64,000 nt of DNA from Viola odorata (taxonomy: Eukaryota; Streptophyta; Magnoliopsida; Malpighiales; Violaceae): positions 51,312,304 to 51,376,303 of the forward strand of contig OY829537.1 of assembly GCA_963691705.1 (NCBI GenBank), written 5' to 3'. The notes beneath the pieces are model-generated. The model was not told where the DNA came from, did no database searches, and saw only the letters and a list, made by a program, of their open reading frames with translations. The first letter of the stretch is position 1. The number at the start of each line of letters is the position of its first letter. Below, in pieces: positions 56,825 to 64,000 of the stretch. The translations under genes were made by a program, and so were the position numbers.

Positions 56825-57840
56825 AAAACAGCATTTAATTTTCGTATGCGTCAAATCAATCATTTTTCGCATGCAATCAACTCTGCATTTAAATTTCGTA
56901 TGCGTTAAATCCATCATTTTCTCATGCAATCAACTCAGCATTTAAATTTCTTATGCGTTAAATCCATCATTTGTCGCATGCAATCAACTTAGCATTTAAT
57001 TTTCGTATGCGTCAAATCAATCATTTTTCGCATGCAATCAACTCTACATTTAAATTTCGTATGCGATCATTTTTCGCATGCAATCAACTCCGCATTTAAA
57101 TTTCGTATGTGTTAAATCCATCATTTGTCGCATGCAATCAACTTAGCATTTAATTTTCGTATGCCTTAAATCCATCATTTTTCGCATGCAATCAACTCAG
57201 CATTTAAATTCCGTATGCGTCAAATCCATCATTTTTCGCATGTAATCAACTCAGCATTTAATTTTCGTATGCGTCAAATCCATCATTTTTCGCATGCAAT
57301 CAACTGAGCATTTAATTTGCGTATGCGTCAAATCAATCATTTTTCGCATGCAATCAACTCAACATTTAAATTTCGTATGCGTTAAATCCATCATTTTTCG
57401 CATGCAATCAACTCAGCATTTAAATTTCGTATGTGTTAAATCCATCATTTTTTGCGTGCAATCAACTCAGCATTTAAATTTCGTATGCGTTAAATCCATC
57501 ATTTTTTGCCTGCAATCAACTCAGCATTTAAATTTCATATGCGTTAAACCATCATTTGTCGCATGCAATCAACTTAGCATTTAAATTTCGTATGCGTTAA
57601 ATCCATCATTTTTCGCATGCAATCAACTCAGCATTTAATTTTCGTATGCGTTAAATCCATCATTTTTTGCATGCAATCAACTCAGCATTTAATTTTCGTT
57701 TGCGTTAAATCCATCATTTTTTGCGTGCAATCAACTCAGCATTTAAATTCCGTATGCGTTAAATCCATCATTTCTCGCATGCAATCAACTGTCATCATTT
57801 ATTTTCCTGCACTTATCAAACTCAGCATTTAATTCTCGTA
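56825..57840 (+). repeat. 54-bp tandem array in LTR 2
   Basis: About 17-18 units containing CGCATGCAATCAACTCAGCA, TTTAAATTTCGTATGCGTTA and AATCCATCATTTTT. The unit is 18 codons long, so repetitive ORFs run through it; they are not genes. AT-rich and satellite-like. Confidence 0.93.
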
Positions 57841-58781
57841 TTCGTCAATCCATCATTTCTCTCATACAATCAACTGTCATTTAAATTTTCCCACTCATAG
57901 AATTGCTTATCGATTTCTCGACCTATCGCTAACACTCTCACTTTATAGGTTTTAATTTCAAGCTTCGCTCGAAAGTACGCCTTTCGATTTCTTTTTATTT
58001 ATTCAACGCTTTTTGTAAATATCAATCGTACGCATGATATATAGAACTGCTAGAACTAAAATCAACCCACATGAACAACGTGTTTAAAGAGTTGCTTAAA
58101 ATGCCATGCTCATGTGATTTTAAATTCTCGCATATATTGACTGCATGTACATGAGGACTTTCGATCCCACATCATTTTTTCACTTCAAAATCTATCATTT
58201 AAATTTGTACTCTATTAGCAATCCATGATAGGATCACATAGTAATCAATCTAATCATTCATGGTCCGATGATGACATAGAGGGCGCTCATCCAGTCTTTC
58301 AGAAAATCCAGTCCCATCACGTTACGGTCAGGAATAATCAATCGATCTTGATAAACGGTAACCCTGTCCAAAAGATTTCTTAATTATTCTTGAACGGTCA
58401 CGATCACAAAAAAGACTAAAGTGACGATTCCTCTAAGGGCCCCCCCATTTTCAAAACGCATTTTATCAAACACCTTTTAAAACACCTCTCTCATCAACCG
58501 GTAACCATTTTCGGATGTGACTCGGGTGCCTAACACCTTCCCGAGACCATAATACGACCCCGAACCTTTGTCTGGGGTCCAGACCCCCTTTTTTGTGCCT
58601 TTAGTTTTTTTACTTATTATATTTCCTATGTCGTGACGATTAAGGTTCCCTAAACCTAGCAACCAAATTAGGGTGGCGACTTTATTGCATGCTGCGAGGC
58701 GTCTGTTTACGCTGAGCATTGTAAGGTCCTAAATTTCGTTGCACACTCGCGAATTTTTTAATTTTTGGGGGCGCGATAGTT

Positions 58782-58799
58782 TGGCGACTTCACTGGGGA
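58782..58799 (+). promoter_or_regulatory. Primer binding site, tRNA-Arg type, Ogre-like element 2
   Basis: TGGCGACTTCACTGGGGA; one difference from the complement of the plant tRNA-Arg(ACG) 3' end as I recall it. Confidence 0.72.
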
Positions 58800-59313
58800 A
58801 TTTAGGGTCGGAGTCGGTTTTAGCTTTTTAGAGAGGTGTTATTTGTTTGTTTATTTATTTGCTTTGATCAATTGCTGGTCTGTTCATTTATTTGCTTTAT
58901 CAATTGTCATATGCATTTCATAGCGCCCTACACCCAGGAGACAATTACCAAAATATGAGGGTAGTAGTGACGCCCTAGGACACGTGTCCTAGGTAGTGTT
59001 CACCAACCCCAACTCGGATGAACCCCTAAAGCTAGTCGAAAGGTTACTCGATTTCACAAGGAATCGGGACACTGGACGACACTTTAGGGACCTTTTCATG
59101 GTATCATCCGGGAACCGTTCAAGCCAGTTAGAGGTGTCGGAATAAGAGCCCCAGCACGTGCATCATGATTATAACTGCTTGTCGTGGCTCTATTTGTCTT
59201 GTTGGCATATTGACGTGATTTTTCTGTTATACGAACTGCGGATTTCTCACACGCACAGTTTACTTAGAACTTAAAATTCTATTGTCCCATAGGACCCATT
59301 TTGCTCATTCGCT
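58800..59313 (+). other. Leader of Ogre-like element 2
   Basis: Non-coding, similar throughout to 48816-49339, including the CCTAGGACACGTGTCCTAGG perfect palindrome (about 58973-58992). Confidence 0.65.
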
Positions 59314-61036
59314 ATGACAGCACCTACGTTACTTTCATTTGATATTTTCGGGGGACGAAGCTTCGACGATCAAGTTGCCCGAGGAGATCTGTTGGAACAG
59401 GGATTCGCCCCTGACATCACCACTAAAATCAAAGTAGAGGTCGTAGACTTTAATTTAACTAGGATTCGGATGTTGAGAAACGAGTTGACTGAAGACGAGG
59501 AGACTCAGTTTGAGGGTAGCTATGGAAAGCCACTGACCCTAGTTGACGTCAAGACTGATTGGGGTTGCATCCGGGCGGGCCTGAGGTTCTGGGATCCCTA
59601 TTATCGTTGCTTCTCTTTCAACAAAGGAGTAGACTTGACTCCCACGCTCGAGGAGTACTCAGCTCTGATGTGTTTCACATCTCCTATATCAACCATCTAC
59701 CAGAATGTCCGACTTGACTCTGCAAGTGTAAAAATAAGACTCGACAAGCTATTAGGAATCACTACTCGTGTCAAGGAAGGTGACTACTTCTGGTGCTGGT
59801 CGGATATCGAGGCCCGATTTCAGCTGTCCAATGGAGCAAGGCGCTTAAGGATTCTGGCCTTCGCCATTGTAGGATTCGTCCTTTTTTCGAGGATGAGAAG
59901 CGTCATCGACTTTTCAGCAGCCAACATCTTTTATGAAATGGAGGTAAATGCCATCAATCCTACAACAACCATCTTGGCTGAGACCTTTCGCTCCTTGGAC
60001 TCTTGTCGAAGAAAAGGGAAAGGGAGGCTTACCTGCTGCACCCAGTTACTGACAGTATGGTTGGTCAGCCACTTCAAACAAATTCCTGATCAGTCCATCT
60101 TCTTCGAAAGCTACATAAGGTCGTGCCCTCTGCTCAAAGTTATCAACGCAATGGCCATAGATAGATGGGAGATGGAAAACAAGGACGTCTGGATCGACCG
60201 ATTCATCAACCTCTCAGAAGAGGACTTCAGTTGGCATGCCAAGTGGCTGCGGACCTCGGATCCCATCGTCTGCTGCGGACCCCTACCTTGGGTTCCTCTG
60301 ATCGGAGCATGGGGATGTACTCACTACTGCCCTGCCCTCGTACTCAGGCAGTTTTGCATCACCCAAATCATTCCAGTGACTTTCGGCATGACGAAATTAG
60401 ATCTGCCACACACCGGAGAAAATCAGAACATCCAGGTGTATGCCCAAGACTGGGCCCACCCCTTTTGTCTCAAAAGGACGCGTTGCTCCTGCAGCGACGA
60501 TACCACAATATCCACAGTGGAGGTTGAAACGAGTCAACGGCAATGTCCTACCTCGCCTAGAAAATCAGAAACCGATGGAAGAGGAAGGGGAATCGCAAGT
60601 AAGTGGAGGAATGGATGCTATGGCTTACGCCCAAGTAGTAGAGCAAATGCGAGCAGCGCAGGAAGAGCGAGATCTTATGATAGAGGAAAGAGATACCGCC
60701 GAAGCACGTCAATGCTACGCAGAAGTCCAGATGAATGAGCTGGACAGGCATAACAAGGATTTTATCCGCGTACAAGCAGTAAAACAGAAGGTGGCCCTCA
60801 GGGCCTTTAAAGAACACTTGAGCAGCGAAACCCGCAAGAGAGAAGCATCAAGTGCCATAATCAAAGACAGGGATTCGACGATAAGGGTCTTGACTACTCG
60901 TGCAGATTTGGGGGATAGGAAAAGCCAAGCATTGCAAAGTCAAATTACCGCGTTAGAGGCTGAGATAGAGATGCAGAAAGGGGAGTTGGCTTCAATGGAG
61001 TACCTTTGGCAGGAGAACTCTGACGTCCAGGATTGA
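59314..61036 (+). pseudogene. Ogre ORF1 (DUF7745-like plus coiled coil), element 2, one frameshift
   Basis: ATG 59314 (MTAPTLLSFDIFGGRSFDD). The first ~385 codons are open with the plant-transposon domain (RFWDPYYRCFSF, DLTPTLEEYSALMC, CWSDIEARFQLS, GAWGCTHYCPALVLRQFC). One extra A in a run at about 60470 shifts the frame; the other frame continues (YPQWRLKRVNGNVLPR) into a Glu/Arg/Gln-rich coiled coil (about 60600-61000, EERDLMIEERDTAEARQ, ITALEAEIEMQKGEL) and stops at 61034-61036. Without the frameshift it would be about 570 residues. It lies upstream of gag, the hallmark position in Ogre elements; its role is unknown. Confidence 0.85.
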
Positions 61037-61760
61037 CGCCTTCATGGAAAGGCTCGGATACGCCATTTTTGATGAATTTAGGCAATTGGCAAGTTTACCA
61101 TACTTTTGTAAACAGTTTTAATAAAGTCGTACTCTTTCGGATATTTATTAAAATTGCCTCATCTTTTCCATATCGATTATCTATCCAAAGCAACTCAAAA
61201 GACTATCGTAAAAAGAAAGAGAAAATCCCTCCGGGATAAACACAGTCGTTTCACCCAAAGAACCAAAAAATCATACCAAACATTCGAAAACAGCCAAATA
61301 TTGCCCACTCGTGGCCTTGTCCTCTTAGCTTATCACAAACTCCAAGTTCATAGCATAGATTGTCATCCCTCCCCTCGGTTGGGTTCACTAGGCGTCAGGC
61401 CCTGCGTCATTTGCAAGCACAGTATGAAAGAGATCTTCCTAGCATGGCGACATTGGTTGCCCCTGTTGATTTGGGTTTCGCAGATAGCATCTCAGATTCC
61501 ATCACCTCGTTGGAATGAATAGAGGCTTCCTTCGCATATCATCCACAACCAGGAGATCACGCCTCTCCGACCGCCCTGAAAATATCAAGTGAAAGTGTGG
61601 CCGGGAAGCGAATGAGCAAACGTGGAGGCCTCAGGATTGCACATCACTTGTGTATCCTCACTTGTACTTACTCTTTCTGTGTTTTTCCCTTTTTCAGGTT
61701 CATAATAGCTCCTCGGAGGCACGCTACTCCGCACAAGCTCCCTATAACTAGACTTCAAAA
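61037..61760 (+). other. Spacer between ORF1 and gag, Ogre-like element 2
   Basis: No gene supported. It ends in a pyrimidine-rich TTTTTCCCTTTTTCAG (about 61682-61697) that looks like a splice acceptor 64 bases before the gag ATG; the left-hand Ogre fragment (39139) begins exactly after the equivalent of this point. Confidence 0.6.
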
Positions 61761-63625
61761 ATGAAATTGACTGAACAGACTAAAGCCAATGAAGCACTAA
61801 CGACCAGAATAGCAGAACTGGAAGAACAAGTTCTAACTTTGCAAACTGAAAAGGAGTGGGGTCCTTCATCAACCCAACCATCTTCTGTTCAGTGGAAGTG
61901 GCAGGATCCCTACATTAGTCCCAACCCTACAGCTGCAGTAGATACAACCAGACAGTGTCCCCACCCATCTCAGGGCTTTTCTACCCAAGTTGCGATTTTT
62001 GGACCACCAGAAACTAAGCTTCCAGGAAGCGATATGACATAGCCACAATCCTCTCTTGAATATTCACCGACCATAGGTTTTGGCACCATTAGTGCGAAAG
62101 GAGTCGATATTGATCGATTACGCCCACTAGAGGAAAAGCTAAGGGCTATTGAAAAATATGACCCTAGGGATCCCGCCGATAAAAGCATAATGCTAGGAGT
62201 TACGATGCCTCGGAAGTACAAGATTCCACAATCTGAGAGGTGCCCGGGGATTGAACGCCCCAAAACTCACCTCAAAATCCACCACAACGAAATATCTGAA
62301 TGATACAAGCTCGATGAAGAAATCACATCTAACCGTTCTGATTTGCAAAATCTAGAGAAGAGGGTCGAGGAATTAGTAAAAGCTTATGCTCAGAGATGGA
62401 CAGAACTAGCCGCAAGGATTTCTTCTCCTTTGGATGACAGGGAACTCCTGTCAATTTTCGTGAATACCTTCAAAGGTCTCTACTACGCTTATCTTACCCT
62501 CGATCCGTCGAGTAGCTTCCTCGATGTGGTCCGGATTGCTGAGAGAGTAGAGCAAGAGATTAATTTCGGAAGGATCATCATTCTTACGCCAGAGGCGATG
62601 CCTATCATAAGGAGAGACGTTGGCTTTGTCTCTCCCCAACCTACTCACAGGCGACCTTACCCGCCACCTCCCCCTTATTTGTCACCACCACCATATCCTT
62701 CCCCGTCACTATATCAACCCACAGTTTTTCCTTTTCCACCAACACCCGTTGCTAACAGGGCTCCCTAAAACCCTACGTCATCTCTACATTACCCATCACC
62801 TCCAAAACAAATACCACAACTTACACAACCTAGACCATATAAACTGCCAAATAAACCAAGAAACCAAAGTAACCATTGGGATCGGGGACCATTGCCTCCA
62901 CTTCCCGTTCCTTTGGGGGAGATTTACGAGCACCTTTTGGCCGCTAAACAAATTGCACCCACCCCAATCCAACCTTTGCAGCCTCCTTACCCGAAGTGGT
63001 ACGATCATAATGCTAGATGCGAGTACCATGCTGGAGCTCAGGGTCACACGATAGAAAATTGCTCCGCCCTAAGAGGAAAGATTCACCACTTGATCAAATG
63101 TGGGTGGATCTCTTTCGAGGATTTAGCCGAAAGACCCACACAACCTAGGCCCGCCAATCCACCAAAGGCACCAAATCGAGGACCAGTACCGCCACTCCCA
63201 CTCCCCGTGGAGAAATCTACAAACATCTCTTGGCGGCCGGGAAGATTGTGCCAATCCTGGCCCGACCTCAGCAACCTCCATACCCAATTTGGTATGATCC
63301 TAATGCTAGATGCGAGTATCATGCTGGAGCCCAGGCCCACATGCTAGAAAAATGCTTTACCTTTAAGAGAAAAGTTAATCACTTGATCAAGAGTGGATGG
63401 GTCTCCTTCGAGGGCTTGGCGAAAGAACCTAACACGGCCATCGACCCTCTCCCAAACCGTGCCTCAGGGAGTGAAGGTATGAATGCTATTTCGATGGAAA
63501 CGGTTGAGAAGAAGACTTGTGAGTTAGAGACAGTTGACACCGTCAATAACGGTCCTCTCACCTCTTGTTCCCGCAAATATATGTCTCAAGCTGGGCCAGT
63601 AACAAGTGAATTTGCTGATACTGGG
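61761..63625 (+). pseudogene. Ogre gag, element 2, with a duplicated knuckle module
   Basis: ATG 61761 (MKLTEQTKANEALTTRIAEL), N-terminal coiled coil, then RPKTHLKI, AQRWTELAARISSPL, a Pro/Tyr-rich stretch (PPPPPYLSPPPYPSPSLY) and two copies of the CEYHAGAQ-GH-x4-C knuckle module (62890-63165 and 63180-63440). About 35 residues expected after RPKTHLKI, including the WYMGLD core, are deleted. Stops: TAG 62040-62042, TGA near 62300, TAA 62766-62768; a frameshift near 63205 at the duplication boundary. The protein ends at GGMT (about 63625), where a protease should follow. Confidence 0.8.
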
Positions 63626-63994
63626 GGCATGACATGGAAGGTAGAATGTATCCCCACATCAGAGCCACATTCTCCCTCGCAGTCGAAATCGTCAATATGA
63701 ATCCTACCGTGGTCAGTATAGCTTCATATTCCTGTATTGATGCTCCGGGAGAAGAAGAGTCGTCGCCTGGTTCAGTCATTTTCGTAAGGAAGTCAGGGGA
63801 GTCTGTATGCAGCTGGACCATCACCATGCTTCCGGATGTCTCTCCAAAATTACTCCTTTTGAAAAATATATATGTTTGCACGTTTTCTCACGAAAACATT
63901 TTTGTAGGAACTCACGTTCCCCTTTTGTTAAAAAACTAAATATATATGCAATTTTCATTTTACGCATCTCTTCTTTTCGCATTTTTAATTTCAG
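63626..63994 (+). pseudogene. Ogre post-protease piece and intron, element 2
   Basis: After GGMT the sequence jumps to PHIRATFSLAVEIVN and WTITMLPDVSP, the equivalent of 51050-51242, so the protease is deleted here too. From about 63845 the intron-like AT-rich stretch follows, ending TTTTTAATTTCAG before GATGAA at the window edge. The frame runs open to TAA at 63937-63939. Confidence 0.65.
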
Positions 63995-64000
63995 GATGAA

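Larger units (their letters stand above)
54601..58778 (+). repeat. Ogre-like 5' LTR 2 (about 4.2 kb)
   Basis: Starts TGTTGATACCCGAATTTTGA. TATA box TATAAATA at 55551-55558. The end reads GCGCGATA, a changed CA. About 1.2 kb longer than LTR 1, mostly because of larger tandem arrays. It holds an inverted repeat at about 55288-55335 (see findings). Confidence 0.88.
54601..64000 (+). mobile_element. Ogre-like element 2, right end outside window
   Basis: 5' LTR 54601-58778, primer site, leader, ORF1, spacer, gag, short post-protease piece and intron, then the window ends at the pol start. It inserted into the reversed Athila RT; the five bases before the LTR are GCTGG, which should recur after its 3' LTR. 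Confidence 0.88.

Noticed and set aside
56364..57832. Repetitive ORFs across the LTR arrays (for example 57294-57584)
   Set aside because: They arise because the 24- and 54-bp units are multiples of three; no start context, no known domain.
56825..57840. Evenly spaced repeats suggesting a CRISPR array
   Set aside because: Units are continuous tandem copies without unique spacers, in a plant LTR.
45865..58778. 45865-48794 and 54601-58778 as the two LTRs of one element
   Set aside because: Both are followed by a primer site and ORF1, so both are 5' LTRs of separate elements; 54601 interrupts an Athila fragment.

Overview
This is plant nuclear DNA made almost entirely of nested LTR retrotransposons; I see no host gene, rRNA, tRNA gene or CRISPR array. 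The families present (Athila with a tRNA-Asp primer site, Tat/Retand-like with a second RNase H and antisense genes, Ogre-like with multi-kilobase LTRs, an extra ORF before gag and a tRNA-Arg-like primer site) point to a flowering plant, most likely a eudicot with a large, repeat-rich genome. The species cannot be named from the sequence. The density of nesting suggests pericentromeric heterochromatin (inference).

Left part (1-36004): an Athila element enters from the left edge (end of its 5' LTR, tRNA-Asp primer site, gag-pol). Its integrase is split by a 27,898-bp insertion (5274-33171) flanked by the target duplication TGTGG; the integrase, spacer and third ORF resume to the right, and the element ends at 36004 in a ~30-bp LTR stub. 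The insertion is a Tat/Retand-like element (called outer) that is itself split by a second, related element (called inner, 9992-25402, target duplication GACAC). The outer one has lost exactly the RT-RNase H-integrase part of pol; the inner one keeps a full-length gag-pol frame with four stop codons and a changed RT active site.

Both Tat elements carry, between pol and the 3' LTR, tandem repeats and then a set of four antisense genes that I call A, B, C and D in transcription-independent right-to-left order (D nearest the 3' LTR). A and B are paralogues with a domain like the 'putative gypsy type transposon' family (PF04195) followed by a coiled-coil tail, and each has GT-AG introns whose removal keeps the frame. 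Gene A of the outer element is completely open (716 codons) although that element has no polymerase.

Right part (36005-64000): a minus-strand Tat gag-pol fragment that was the target of the Athila insertion; a reversed piece of Ogre-type LTR; an Ogre-like gag fragment; a degraded antisense B-like gene and an intact sense-strand D-like gene; a truncated divergent LTR; an Ogre-like element with two internal deletions (45865-~52128); a reversed Athila pol fragment; and a second Ogre-like element (54601 to the right edge) whose 4.2-kb LTR contains large AT-rich tandem arrays. The relative order of events read from the sequence is: Tat fragment, then Athila, then outer Tat, then inner Tat on the left; and Athila fragment, then second Ogre on the right.
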